A DNA stretch of 64,000 nucleotides. It comes from G965203045 sp965203045 (GTDB taxonomy: Bacteria > Pseudomonadota > Gammaproteobacteria > PS1 > Pseudothioglobaceae). The position numbers were made by a program, and so were the translations under genes. The stretch is from assembly GCA_965203045.1 (NCBI GenBank), contig OZ241850.1, forward strand, positions 496,001-560,000, written 5' to 3'. Numbering within the stretch: the first letter of the stretch is position 1; each line of letters starts with the position of its first letter. Below, one piece after another: positions 8,562 to 17,094 of this stretch. The notes under the pieces are model-generated. The model saw only the letters and a list, made by a program, of their open reading frames with translations, was not told the DNA's origin and did not search any database.

Positions 8562-9176
8562 ATGGCTGCTAAATTTATTTCTATTGACGGTATTGAAGGT
8601 TCAGGCAAGAGTACGCATATTATTTTTATAAAAAAGTATTTAGCGACCAAAGGTATTAAAGCCTATACAACACGCGAACCTGGCGGCACCGATATTGGTG
8701 TAAAGATTCGCCAATTATTATTGAATAATAACACTAAAATTACCCCCAAAACTGAAACTTTGCTGATATTCGCAGCTAGGGCAGAGCATGTCCAAACAGT
8801 AATTAAACCTAAGCTAAAACAGGGGATTTGGGTTATCAGCGACCGCTTCACAGACGCATCATATGCTTATCAAGGCGGAGGTAGAGATTTAGGTTTTTCA
8901 GCAATTAATACTTTAGAAAAGTGGAGTTTAGGCAATTTTAAGCCTGACCTATCTATTTTTTTAGACGTAGAACTTAAGCTATCTAAAAAACGAATTCAAC
9001 AACGTGGCAAACTTGATAGATTTGAAACCGAAAAACAAGAATTTTTTCAAAAAACTCGCAAAGCTTTTTTAACTCTTGCTCGCCAAAATACCAAACGTAT
9101 TAAAGTTATAGAAGCCAGCCAACAAATAACTCAGATAAAAAAGCAAATTAAGCAAGTTATTGATGAAGTGTTGTAA
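8562..9176 (+). CDS. tmk: Thymidylate kinase
   Basis: This 204-aa P-loop kinase has GIEGSGKSTH (about residues 9-18), TREPGGT, the DRF box in SDRFTDASYAYQGGGRDLG (about residues 93-111) and an arginine-containing LID region. It phosphorylates dTMP to dTDP for DNA synthesis. An AGAGG sequence about 10 nt before the ATG serves as ribosome binding site. It leads a cluster continuing through a small unknown gene to holB and hemL; tmk-holB adjacency is the classic bacterial arrangement. Confidence 0.96.
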   Translation: MAAKFISIDGIEGSGKSTHIIFIKKYLATKGIKAYTTREPGGTDIGVKIRQLLLNNNTKITPKTETLLIFAARAEHVQTVIKPKLKQGIWVISDRFTDASYAYQGGGRDLGFSAINTLEKWSLGNFKPDLSIFLDVELKLSKKRIQQRGKLDRFETEKQEFFQKTRKAFLTLARQNTKRIKVIEASQQITQIKKQIKQVIDEVL

Positions 9177-9199
9177 AATATATTTGATATTTATAAATT

Positions 9200-9451
9200 A
9201 TGACAATTTCCATATTAAAAATACTAAAACAAAGCAAGATAGTGTTAAATAAGTTGCCTAACTTATCAACAAGTGATGTGTTAATAGAGTATCAACAATC
9301 ATTAATATCACAATATCTGCTTGCGGATATAAAAGCTACTAATAAAGCAATTAGGTTTTATTTAACATCACTAACAACTAAGTGTTTAGCATATATTAGG
9401 TATAAACAAGAAAAACAAAGCGCCGATTATGGCGCTACAAAGTGCTGTTGA
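9200..9451 (+). CDS. Small hypothetical protein between tmk and holB
   Basis: This 83-aa reading frame starts 23 bp after tmk and ends 9 bp before holB, so it occupies the operon gap exactly and is probably real. It is rich in Lys, Leu, Ile, Ser and Thr and mostly helical in character, with a C-terminal double cysteine (KCC). No signal peptide, membrane segment or recognised domain is visible. It could be a fast-evolving lineage-specific gene or a degenerate remnant. I do not recognise a family and assign no function. Confidence 0.5.
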   Translation: MTISILKILKQSKIVLNKLPNLSTSDVLIEYQQSLISQYLLADIKATNKAIRFYLTSLTTKCLAYIRYKQEKQSADYGATKCC

Positions 9452-9460
9452 ATTTTAATT

Positions 9461-10483
9461 ATGACAACAGCAATTTATCCTTGGCAACAAAGCGCTTTTG
9501 CGCAATTACAAAAAATGTTTTTAACACATAGGCTGCCAAATGCCCTATTATTACATGGCAGCCAAGGTGTGGGTAAGCTGGAATTGATGCGTTTTTGGGT
9601 GGCGCTCTTATTGTGCAAAGAGCTTAAAAACAACAAGCCTTGTGGCAATTGTTCTAGTTGTTCAGCGCTCAGGCGAGATGATTTATCAGAAGACGGTTCT
9701 CAAAAAAATTTACTTATTCGCCATTCTTACCACCCTAGTGTAATTTATTGCACTAATGAACTAAATGATAAAGGTAAATATTCCCACGATATTCGCATAA
9801 ACCAAGTGCGTGAATTTTGCTCTGCGCTTTATAAAACCTCGCAACAACTAAAAATTGGTATTTTGTGGTTTGCTGAGAGAATGAATGTTAGAAGCGCTGA
9901 TAGTCTGTTAAAAACTTTGGAGGAACCACCTCAAAATACGTTCATAATTTTAATTAGTCACCAAAAATCACAATTACCCCCTACCATTCTAAGTCGTTGC
10001 CAAAAGGTCCAAATTACAACAAATAATAGCAGTGCCATTTATAAGTGGTTAAGCGCACAAGTTGAAGTGGAGGAAAAACAAGTGCAACAAGCATTAAATA
10101 TTAGCAATTATGCGCCATTACTGGCGCTTAAACTGCTTAATTCTGATGAATTTTCTAAATACCAGATGTGGCAGGATTACCTAATTAGTTTAGCAAACGA
10201 CCCTAGTCATATTAATCAAAATATGCCTAATTCTCCAAGTTTGGGATTGCAATGTTTAGAAAATTTATTAACAAATTTAATCAAAAGACAAATCAAACAT
10301 TCAGGCCTAAAAACTATTGCTGATAAAAGTAATCCACACTATTTATTTAAGCTACTTACTGATGTTCAAATATCTAAGCAATTATTAAATACCAATGTTA
10401 ATATTGATTTATTGATGGATAACATTTTAATTGTTTGGTCGCACATAACCCATCTAGCGCATTATCCAAATATTATAAAATGA
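9461..10483 (+). CDS. holB: DNA polymerase III delta-prime subunit
   Basis: This 340-aa clamp-loader subunit has an AAA+ Walker-A-like loop GSQGVGKLELM (about residues 33-43), a four-cysteine zinc module (CKELKNNKPCGNCSSC, about residues 51-66), the sensor/SRC region LPPTILSRCQKV (about residues 168-179) and KTLEEPP just before it. Delta-prime is the stator of the clamp loader that places the beta clamp on DNA. The hemL start overlaps its stop in an ATGA, so the two are probably translationally coupled. Confidence 0.92.
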   Translation: MTTAIYPWQQSAFAQLQKMFLTHRLPNALLLHGSQGVGKLELMRFWVALLLCKELKNNKPCGNCSSCSALRRDDLSEDGSQKNLLIRHSYHPSVIYCTNELNDKGKYSHDIRINQVREFCSALYKTSQQLKIGILWFAERMNVRSADSLLKTLEEPPQNTFIILISHQKSQLPPTILSRCQKVQITTNNSSAIYKWLSAQVEVEEKQVQQALNISNYAPLLALKLLNSDEFSKYQMWQDYLISLANDPSHINQNMPNSPSLGLQCLENLLTNLIKRQIKHSGLKTIADKSNPHYLFKLLTDVQISKQLLNTNVNIDLLMDNILIVWSHITHLAHYPNIIK

Positions 10484-11772
10484 CAAAATCGCAACAATTA
10501 TTTACCCAAGCTAAAACACTTATCCCCGGCGGTGTTAATTCGCCAGTGCGCGATTTTAGCAGTGTCGGTGGCAATCCTATTTTTTTTAAAAAAGGCAAAG
10601 GGGCATATTTAATTGATGTTGATGATAAAAAATACATTGATTATGTTGCCTCATGGGGGGCAATGATTTTAGGACATAACCACCCTGTTATTAACTCTGC
10701 TGTTAAAAAAACTTTGAATAATGGCATTGGTTTTGGCGCTCCAACCGAAATTGAAACCAAACTTGCTAGTAAAATTTGTAAATTAATGCCAGCTATTGAA
10801 TTGTTAAGAATGGTAAATTCTGGCACTGAAGCTACTATGAGCGCTATCCGTCTTGCTCGCGGTTATACTAAACGTGATATAATTGTTAAGTTTGAGGGTT
10901 GTTATCACGGCCATTCTGATGCACTTTTGGTTAAGGCGGGTTCAGGAGCGCTTACCTTAGGCAAACCAAGTTCTGACGGGGTGCCAGCGGATTTAGCTAA
11001 GCATACACTTACACTACCATACAATAATATCTCTCAAATTAAACACGCTTTTGCTAAATTTGGCGCAAAAATAGCTTGTGTAATTGCAGAACCTGTTGTC
11101 GGCAATATGAATTGCATTTTACCAACCGTCGGTTTTTTACAAACTTTGAGAGAGGTTTGTGATAACTCAGGCGCAGTGCTTATTTTTGATGAGGTGATGA
11201 CTGGTTTTAGAGTTGGTTTAGGTGGGGCGACTGATGTTTTTAATATTACCCCAGATTTAATTACTCTGGGTAAGGTAATTGGTGGCGGTTTTCCAGTTGG
11301 CGCTTTTGGCGGTAAAGAGCGAATTATGAACCACATTGCCCCGCTTGGCGGTGTTTATCAAGCAGGGACTTTATCTGGTAATCCAGTTTCTATGAGCGCA
11401 GGGCTTGCAGTGCTTGAATATTTAGCTAAAAATGCAGATATTTATGATAAACTGCAAACCAAAACTACTAAGCTTACAAATGGTATTGTTGTTGCTGCTA
11501 GAAAATATAATATCGCTATGACTAGTAGCGCTATCGGCGGTATGTTTGGTTTGTTTTTTACTGATGCTGATAAAGTAGAAAATTTTGCAGCTAGCACCGC
11601 TTGTAATAGTAAATTATTTAATAAATTTTTCCATGCTATGCTTAGAAGTGGTATCTACCTTGCCCCTTCGCCTTATGAAGCCGGTTTTGTATCCAACGCC
11701 CATAGCGATGCTGATATTAACAAAACTATTAATATAGCAGATAAAATATTTAGTTATTTAAGTCAATCATAA
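10480..11772 (+). CDS. hemL: Glutamate-1-semialdehyde 2,1-aminomutase
   Basis: This 430-aa PLP enzyme starts at MTKSQQLFTQAKTLIPGGVN. An in-frame ATG 45 bp upstream is inside holB and adds non-family residues, so it was rejected. Motifs include GAMILGHNHP, NSGTEATMSAIRLARG, FEGCYHGHSD, FDEVMTGFRVG and the PLP lysine in TLGKVIGGGFPVGAFGG (Lys about residue 265). It converts glutamate-1-semialdehyde to 5-aminolevulinate, the C5 route to heme, which supplies the bc1 complex encoded in the same window. Confidence 0.97.
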   Translation: MTKSQQLFTQAKTLIPGGVNSPVRDFSSVGGNPIFFKKGKGAYLIDVDDKKYIDYVASWGAMILGHNHPVINSAVKKTLNNGIGFGAPTEIETKLASKICKLMPAIELLRMVNSGTEATMSAIRLARGYTKRDIIVKFEGCYHGHSDALLVKAGSGALTLGKPSSDGVPADLAKHTLTLPYNNISQIKHAFAKFGAKIACVIAEPVVGNMNCILPTVGFLQTLREVCDNSGAVLIFDEVMTGFRVGLGGATDVFNITPDLITLGKVIGGGFPVGAFGGKERIMNHIAPLGGVYQAGTLSGNPVSMSAGLAVLEYLAKNADIYDKLQTKTTKLTNGIVVAARKYNIAMTSSAIGGMFGLFFTDADKVENFAASTACNSKLFNKFFHAMLRSGIYLAPSPYEAGFVSNAHSDADINKTINIADKIFSYLSQS

Positions 11773-11790
11773 GTTCATTAGGAGAACAAT

Positions 11791-12414
11791 ATGAATAAAG
11801 TAGATTTTAGTGGTATGCCAATTGTGCCTAATAAGGTAGTTTGCGCTGGTTTTAATTATACTGAGCATATTGAGGAGGTTACTAAGTTCAAACAAGCACC
11901 AATGGCGGTTTTTATTAAGGCAAATTCCTCTATTAGTAATACTTTTTATCATTTTGATGATGGCTATGAGTTTGAAGGTGAGTTGAGTTTTATTTTTGCC
12001 AATGACAAACCAATTGGCGTTGGCTTTGGCATTGATATTACTAATCGCAAACTACAGCATCAGCTAATGGCAGATAAACTACCTTGGTCTTTAGCGAAAT
12101 CATTTGATAACGCTGCGGTTTTTAGTCGTTTTGTTACTTTAGATGGTATTGATATTGCAAGTCTTAGTATGGAGTTTTATCGTAATGGCAAATGTATTCA
12201 GCGAGGAGACTATGACAAAATGATTAACAAACCCAATGAAATTATTGACAAAATCGGTAATGCTATGAAACTGCAAGATGGCGATATTTTAATGACTGGC
12301 ACTCCTAAAGGCACCACTAACTACGAGGTGGGTGATGTCTTTAACGGCAAAGTATATAGTAATAATCAGCTACTGATTGAACATAGTTGGCAAGTCCAAC
12401 AAGCCCCGATTTAA
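11791..12414 (+). CDS. Fumarylacetoacetate hydrolase (FAH) family protein
   Basis: This 207-aa protein has a good ribosome binding site (AGGAG) 8 nt before its ATG. Characteristic FAH-fold segments are VCAGFNYTEHIEE, the metal ligands in FEGELSFIF (E-x-E), the AKSFDNAA loop, and GDILMTGTPKGT near the C-terminus. Members hydrolyse or decarboxylate oxo-diacids, such as acylpyruvase/oxaloacetate decarboxylase FAHD1-like enzymes. The exact substrate cannot be told. It converges on serS, and the two genes share the tetranucleotide TTAA at 12,411-12,414 as overlapping stop codons. Confidence 0.85.
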   Translation: MNKVDFSGMPIVPNKVVCAGFNYTEHIEEVTKFKQAPMAVFIKANSSISNTFYHFDDGYEFEGELSFIFANDKPIGVGFGIDITNRKLQHQLMADKLPWSLAKSFDNAAVFSRFVTLDGIDIASLSMEFYRNGKCIQRGDYDKMINKPNEIIDKIGNAMKLQDGDILMTGTPKGTTNYEVGDVFNGKVYSNNQLLIEHSWQVQQAPI

Positions 12415-13706
12415 CTATTAACACTAATAACATCGGTATTCATATATGGTATTAATACTTTGGGAATGGTGATAGAACCGTTTTTTTGTTGATAATTTTC
12501 CATTATTGCTACCAGCGTTCTACCCACTGCTAAACCAGAACCATTTAAAGTATGCAAAAACTCGGTTTTATTAGTATTAGGATTTCTCCAGCGCGCGCCC
12601 ATTCTACGGGCTTGAAAATCTTCAAAATTACTGCAACTTGAAATCTCTCTATAAGTATTTTGAGCGGGCAACCATACCTCTAGATCATAAGTTTTAGCAG
12701 CAGCAAAGCCTAAATCAGCAGTGCATAAAGCTACTTTGCGGTATGGCAATTCCAAAGCATCTAAAATACCACTTGCATCAGTAGTTAATTGCTCTAGTGC
12801 TTGATAAGACTCTGGAGCTGTTACTATTTGGACTAATTCTACTTTTTCAAATTGATGCTGTCGGATTAAACCCCTAGTATCTTTACCATAAGCGCCTGCT
12901 TCTGAACGAAAGCAAGGGGTATGAGCGACAAATTTTCTCGGCAAGTAATTAGCGCTTACAATACAATCGCTAACTATATTGGTAAGCGGAACCTCGGCAG
13001 TAGGAACTAAATACAAGGATTTTGCTTTATTGTTATCACTGTTTAAATGAGTTTTAAATAAATCCTCTTCAAATTTAGGTAATTGTCCAGTGCCAAGCAG
13101 TGACTTAGCATTTACTAAATAAGGCACATAAACCTCCACATAGCCGTTTTTAATATGGGTATCAAGCATAAAAGTAATTAAAGCGCGTTGTAGTTTTGCT
13201 AGTTGCGCGCTCATTAATGCAAAACGGGAGGTAGCAATTTTGCTAGCAGTTTGTAGGTCTAACTGCTCATTTAACTCACCTAAAGTAATATGGTCCTTGG
13301 GCTGAAAATCAAAGTTGAAAATATTGCCAAATTTGGCAATTTCAACATTGTCTTGCTCACCACTACCAATTGGTACACTAGTATGGGGCAAGTTTGGAGT
13401 TGCCAATAATAAATCATCAATTTGACTTAGTAATATATTTAGTCTCTGTTTTGTGGCATCTAACTCATTGTTAATGAGGTCAACTTGGGCATAAATAGCG
13501 CTGGTATCTTGTTTATCGCGTTTTAATTGTCCAATTTTTTTAGATTTTTGATTACGTTTATTTTGTAATTCTTGGGTTTTAATTTGTAAAATTTTACGTT
13601 GAGCTTCTAACTTATTAAAGAGCTTTATATCAAACTCAAAACCACGTTTTTTTAATTCGCTTACTAATCTATCGGCATCATTGCGCCATTGTTTTATATC
13701 TAGCAT
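12411..13706 (-). CDS. serS: Seryl-tRNA synthetase
   Basis: This 431-aa class II synthetase has an N-terminal coiled-coil tRNA-binding arm (about residues 30-105, rich in Lys/Gln/Arg heptads). The catalytic core follows, with TAEVPLTN, motif 2 CFRSEAGAYGKDTRGLIRQH (about residues 268-287) and motif 3 LNGSGLAVGRTLVAIMENYQ (about residues 387-406). It charges tRNA-Ser. It is transcribed divergently from the rhodanese gene and its start lies only about 50 bp from that gene's start. Confidence 0.97.
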   Translation of the reverse strand: MLDIKQWRNDADRLVSELKKRGFEFDIKLFNKLEAQRKILQIKTQELQNKRNQKSKKIGQLKRDKQDTSAIYAQVDLINNELDATKQRLNILLSQIDDLLLATPNLPHTSVPIGSGEQDNVEIAKFGNIFNFDFQPKDHITLGELNEQLDLQTASKIATSRFALMSAQLAKLQRALITFMLDTHIKNGYVEVYVPYLVNAKSLLGTGQLPKFEEDLFKTHLNSDNNKAKSLYLVPTAEVPLTNIVSDCIVSANYLPRKFVAHTPCFRSEAGAYGKDTRGLIRQHQFEKVELVQIVTAPESYQALEQLTTDASGILDALELPYRKVALCTADLGFAAAKTYDLEVWLPAQNTYREISSCSNFEDFQARRMGARWRNPNTNKTEFLHTLNGSGLAVGRTLVAIMENYQQKNGSITIPKVLIPYMNTDVISVNS

Positions 13707-13717
13707 TAATGTATAAT
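13689..13717 (+). promoter_or_regulatory. Promoter for the rhodanese gene
   Basis: TTGTTT (13,689-13,694) and TATAAT (13,712-13,717) are 17 bp apart. Transcription would begin near 13,724. The element overlaps the first codons of the divergent serS, and it decides the rhodanese start: the in-frame ATG at 13,709 is inside the promoter, leaving 13,754 or 13,757. Confidence 0.55.
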
Positions 13718-13753
13718 GATTTGCTAATATGTTTTAATCCATATCATTATACT

Positions 13754-14044
13754 ATGATGTATCAAGATTTTAGTCCTCAAATTGCCTGCAATTTACTAGC
13801 AAATGACAAGGCACAATTGGTAGATGTACGTTCTGAGTCTGAGTTTGCCAGTGGCGCTTTGCCTAATGCCATTAACTTACCACTATCATCTATTATGGCA
13901 GCGGATAATTTCTTAAATAAAAATAAAGCAGTAATTCTTTATTGTGTTACTGGCACACGCTCAAGCATGGCACAGCAATATTTATTACAAATGGGTTATC
14001 ACCAAGTGTTTGATTTAGGTTCATATCAAAATTATTGTTGTTAG
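13754..14044 (+). CDS. Single-domain rhodanese-like protein
   Basis: The protein is 96 aa from the ATG at 13,754 (a second ATG follows at once, at 13,757). It shows the rhodanese pattern: LVDVRSESEFASGALPNAIN with the DVR and E-F-x-x-G-x-x-x-x-A-x-N elements, then the active loop YCVTGTRSS with the catalytic cysteine about residue 64. The six-residue loop CVTGTR resembles GlpE/PspE-type single-domain thiosulfate sulfurtransferases. It probably moves sulfane sulfur in the cytoplasm; no export signal is seen. The physiological partner is unknown. Confidence 0.85.
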   Translation: MMYQDFSPQIACNLLANDKAQLVDVRSESEFASGALPNAINLPLSSIMAADNFLNKNKAVILYCVTGTRSSMAQQYLLQMGYHQVFDLGSYQNYCC

Positions 14045-14070
14045 AATATTGCCCTTAACTTCAATAAAAA

Positions 14071-14736
14071 ATGCGCATTAAAAGTAAATGGCATGACAAT
14101 CAAACTAAATCAATTGCTGATATTAGTTCTGCTTTGGCATTTAACACTTGGCGACTTATTAAAAATTCACTAGAAGACCTAATTAATGAAGGTTTTACTA
14201 TTGAAAAAGACCAAGTTTTTGGTGTAATTGCCGAGTATGCTTGCTTTATTATTCAATGTATTGACCGTTTAAGCTTTAAGCAATTATCAGTATCACAACG
14301 CAAACAATTAATTAGTAAACTTATCAAACAAACTGCGCTTTATTATCAAGAAAATAAAAGCGAACGTATTGGTACTGGTAAACATTGGCAAGATTTTGTT
14401 AAACTTTATCATAATAGGGTTAATGATTATAGCGAGTTTGGTTTTGGTAGCGAACCAGATTATAAATTTTATCGCTATTTTGCACATATGATTTTACAAC
14501 TAACAACTGCAAAAGATGAGAAGTGGATTGTGCAGCAAATGATAGAAATTCAGGCGCCCAAAGCGTTTAAAACCGTGAAAAAAAATCTAGTAAATACCTT
14601 ATCCGCAGTTAGCAATATTAGTAGTGACAAAATGCTAAAACCACCAACACCACGCCAAATTCGCCGTAAGCAAAGACGAAAGAAAAAACGCATTAGTCAA
14701 AAAATAGACATCAATAAAGGTATTGACTTTAGTTGA
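14071..14736 (+). CDS. Conserved-looking hypothetical protein with basic C-terminus
   Basis: This 221-aa soluble protein follows the rhodanese gene by 26 bp and may be cotranscribed with it. Residues 1-165 look like a compact, mainly helical domain with several aromatic clusters (FNTWRLIKNSL, YACFIIQCIDRL, FYRYFAHMILQL). The C-terminus (about residues 190-210) is strongly basic (PRQIRRKQRRKKKR), suggesting binding to nucleic acid or ribosomes. No signal peptide or membrane segment is present. I do not recognise the family and assign no function. Confidence 0.7.
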   Translation: MRIKSKWHDNQTKSIADISSALAFNTWRLIKNSLEDLINEGFTIEKDQVFGVIAEYACFIIQCIDRLSFKQLSVSQRKQLISKLIKQTALYYQENKSERIGTGKHWQDFVKLYHNRVNDYSEFGFGSEPDYKFYRYFAHMILQLTTAKDEKWIVQQMIEIQAPKAFKTVKKNLVNTLSAVSNISSDKMLKPPTPRQIRRKQRRKKKRISQKIDINKGIDFS

Positions 14737-14765
14737 TAACAGGTAAGTATATAATTACTTTTTGG

Positions 14766-14774
14766 TGGTATAAT
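14766..14774 (+). promoter_or_regulatory. Extended -10 promoter of the 129-aa gene
   Basis: TGGTATAAT is a consensus extended -10 (TGnTATAAT), which does not need a good -35. Transcription would start near 14,781, giving a leader of about 34 nt that contains a near-perfect Shine-Dalgarno (AAGGAGG) before the ATG at 14,815. The combination suggests strong, independent expression. Confidence 0.6.
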
Positions 14775-14814
14775 TCACAGATTAAAAGCATTAAATCAAC
14801 AAGGAGGTTAGACT

Positions 14815-15204
14815 ATGTTTAATCAAATATGTGTCCCTTATGGCAGTAAAATGCTGTTCAATCGCTTTACATTAAAACCCAGCTCTAATATTGAAGATGT
14901 TGAGTTAGCAATGGGTGAAATGTGCCATGTGGTCAAAGAGAAGTATGGTGATGACCATGGCGGTTTTATTGCTGGGCAGGTATTTCGTTTTGATGGTTTT
15001 GTTTCTGAAGAAGGATCGTTAAATATTGATAATACTCAGCAAATCCATATTGCCATCCTCACCTATTGGAAAAGCTTTAAAAAGCATGAACGTAGCCATG
15101 CAGATGCTTTATTTAAAGAAAAATTCTCAGCCCTTTTAGAGTATGTAGAAGATGCAGAAGAATTAGGTTATGAGCTACTATGGCAAGGTGAACCTGAAAA
15201 ATAA
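14815..15204 (+). CDS. Small protein resembling dimeric alpha/beta-barrel (ABM-like) proteins
   Basis: This 129-aa cytoplasmic protein has the strongest ribosome binding site in the region (AAGGAGG, 8 nt from the ATG) and its own extended -10 promoter, so it is probably abundant. The pattern of a first strand (MLFNRFTLKP), a helix with a conserved-looking MGEMCHVVKEKYG, a strand GGFIAGQVFRFDGFVS, then HIAILTYWKSFKKHERSH and a last helix ending GYELLWQGEP fits the ferredoxin-like fold of antibiotic-biosynthesis-monooxygenase-type proteins. In that fold, TYW..F..HE/RSH is the usual substrate-side motif. The substrate is unknown and the fold call is an inference from pattern only. Confidence 0.6.
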   Translation: MFNQICVPYGSKMLFNRFTLKPSSNIEDVELAMGEMCHVVKEKYGDDHGGFIAGQVFRFDGFVSEEGSLNIDNTQQIHIAILTYWKSFKKHERSHADALFKEKFSALLEYVEDAEELGYELLWQGEPEK

Positions 15205-15255
15205 CCTAAACATCCCATGCGATAAAATTAAATACTAATAGCTATTAATCACTTG

Positions 15256-15954
15256 TTAGTCTCTAACTGTTAATAATAATGCAAATAAAATTGGCTGATG
15301 GACGAGATAAATTACAAGAGCATTTCTTCCTAAGTATTTTAGGGGTCTAAATAAGGGAAGTTGCCAAAATTGGACTTGAAGAATGATAGTAGTTTGAGGA
15401 CGATGAATAACAAAGATGCCAAGCAAAACCACAGCGAACCACGGAATAAATGGCACCCAGTCGGCGCTGTAATCCGGTAAGCTTAACCAGTTATATATTG
15501 GTGTTATTAACCAATCAAATTGCCATAAATTTAATAAGTTGCCAATTAAGATAATAAAGGCTAATATTAGCGATACTTTAGGCAATTTTAGAAATAGCAA
15601 TCCACATAAAGAGGCAACAAAAATAAAATGCAAAATGCCAAAATAAATCCAGTTATTTATCAAAAAATACCAACTAACTATACTTATTAAACTAGCTGAT
15701 AGCAACAGGACTAAACTGCGTTTTAACATCTTTTTCCAGTTAATATTATTTTTATGCGCTAACACCAAACTAATTCCTACCGCCAATAAAAACAAAGTAA
15801 TAATCAGATAACGAAAAGCCCTCCAGCCATGATGATTATCCATATCTGAGACCACAAAACCTAAATATTCCAAGTCATAAAAAAAATGGTAAATCACCAT
15901 CAGCACAATGGCGATACCACGCACAATGTCGAGTCCGAGTAAGCGATTTGACAT
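15256..15954 (-). CDS. DUF1624 / HGSNAT-catalytic-type membrane protein
   Basis: This 232-aa polytopic membrane protein has roughly seven hydrophobic segments. The N-terminus LLGLDIVRGIAIVLMVIYHF, with FYDLEYLG following, is the signature of the heparan-alpha-glucosaminide N-acetyltransferase catalytic family (PF07786, formerly DUF1624), including the histidine in the first helix thought to carry the acetyl group. A C-terminal LGRNALVIYLVHQPILFALL is also typical. Members probably transfer acyl groups across the inner membrane; the acceptor is unknown here. It is a single gene, convergent with the 129-aa gene and divergent from mnmA. Confidence 0.85.
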   Translation of the reverse strand: MSNRLLGLDIVRGIAIVLMVIYHFFYDLEYLGFVVSDMDNHHGWRAFRYLIITLFLLAVGISLVLAHKNNINWKKMLKRSLVLLLSASLISIVSWYFLINNWIYFGILHFIFVASLCGLLFLKLPKVSLILAFIILIGNLLNLWQFDWLITPIYNWLSLPDYSADWVPFIPWFAVVLLGIFVIHRPQTTIILQVQFWQLPLFRPLKYLGRNALVIYLVHQPILFALLLTVRD

Positions 15955-15990
15955 CTTTATTATTGGTAAAATGGTTTTATTTTAAACACA

Positions 15991-17094
15991 ATGAAAATTA
16001 TTGTCGGACTTTCTGGAGGAGTTGATTCCTCAGTAGCAGCACTTTTGCTAAAACAACAAGGTCATAATGTAGCTGGCTTATTTATGAAAAATTGGGAAGA
16101 GGATGACAAAGATGGCATTTGCGCTGCTAGTAAAGACTTAGAAGACGCACAAAACGTTGCTACTAAACTTGGTATAAAACTACATCAGGTTAATTTTGCC
16201 AGTGAGTATTGGGATGAGGTTTTTAATGACTTTATAGCTGAGCATAAGCGCGGTAGAACACCCAATCCAGATATTTTTTGTAATCAACGCATTAAATTCA
16301 AATTTTTCCTAGATTATGCGCTTAGTTTAGGCGCAGATAAAATCGCAACTGGGCACTATGCCAATATTTATCAATATAAATCGGGGCAATATCAGCTAAA
16401 AACTGCTAGTGATATTAATAAGGACCAAAGTTATTTTTTAGCAAGGCTTAATCAGTATCAATTAAGTAAAAGCCTTTTCCCATTGGCTAATTTAACCAAA
16501 AATAAGGTGCGTAATATTGCTAAGGAAAACTCGCTTATCACCGCTGATAAAAAAGACAGCACAGGTATTTGTTTTATTGGTAAGAAAAATTTTAATTCTT
16601 TTTTAATTGGTTATATTAAACCCAAACCCGGTAACATAGTTGATGAAAATGGTAATATTATTAAACAACATCAAGGGCTTGCTTTTTATACTATTGGACA
16701 AAGACAGGGCCTTGGTATTGGTGGCGGTTTTGGTGATGGTTCTGGGTCTCCATGGTTCGTAGCTGATAAAAATGTTAAAACTAACGAATTAGTGGTAGTC
16801 CAAGGCGAGCACCACCTACTTTATAACAAAAATCTAATTGCCAACAAAACGCATTGGATTAGCAAAGCACCGACATTGCCTATTAGTTGTTTTGCCAAAA
16901 TTCGTTATCGGCAAAGTGCACAAGCTTGTCAAATTAGCAGTAAAGACCAGCAATTAATAGTTGAGTTTTACAATCATCAACGGGCAATTACACCTGGGCA
17001 ATTTGTAGTGTTTTATACAAATGATGTTTGTCTAGGTAGCGCTGTTATCAATCAAGTATTGCCTTCTAATTCAGATATTGGGTATAACTGCTGA
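15991..17094 (+). CDS. mnmA: tRNA-specific 2-thiouridylase MnmA
   Basis: This 367-aa enzyme has an N-terminal PP-loop GLSGGVDSSVAA (about residues 5-16), GLFMKNWEED, the catalytic cysteine in NPDIFCNQRIKF (about residue 97), ATGHYA, KDQSYFLARL and the second catalytic cysteine in DSTGICFIG (about residue 194). It makes the 2-thio group of U34 in Lys, Glu and Gln tRNAs. The last 43 bp overlap the 3' end of the convergent membrane-protein gene, so both reading frames use the same DNA there. Confidence 0.97.
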   Translation: MKIIVGLSGGVDSSVAALLLKQQGHNVAGLFMKNWEEDDKDGICAASKDLEDAQNVATKLGIKLHQVNFASEYWDEVFNDFIAEHKRGRTPNPDIFCNQRIKFKFFLDYALSLGADKIATGHYANIYQYKSGQYQLKTASDINKDQSYFLARLNQYQLSKSLFPLANLTKNKVRNIAKENSLITADKKDSTGICFIGKKNFNSFLIGYIKPKPGNIVDENGNIIKQHQGLAFYTIGQRQGLGIGGGFGDGSGSPWFVADKNVKTNELVVVQGEHHLLYNKNLIANKTHWISKAPTLPISCFAKIRYRQSAQACQISSKDQQLIVEFYNHQRAITPGQFVVFYTNDVCLGSAVINQVLPSNSDIGYNC

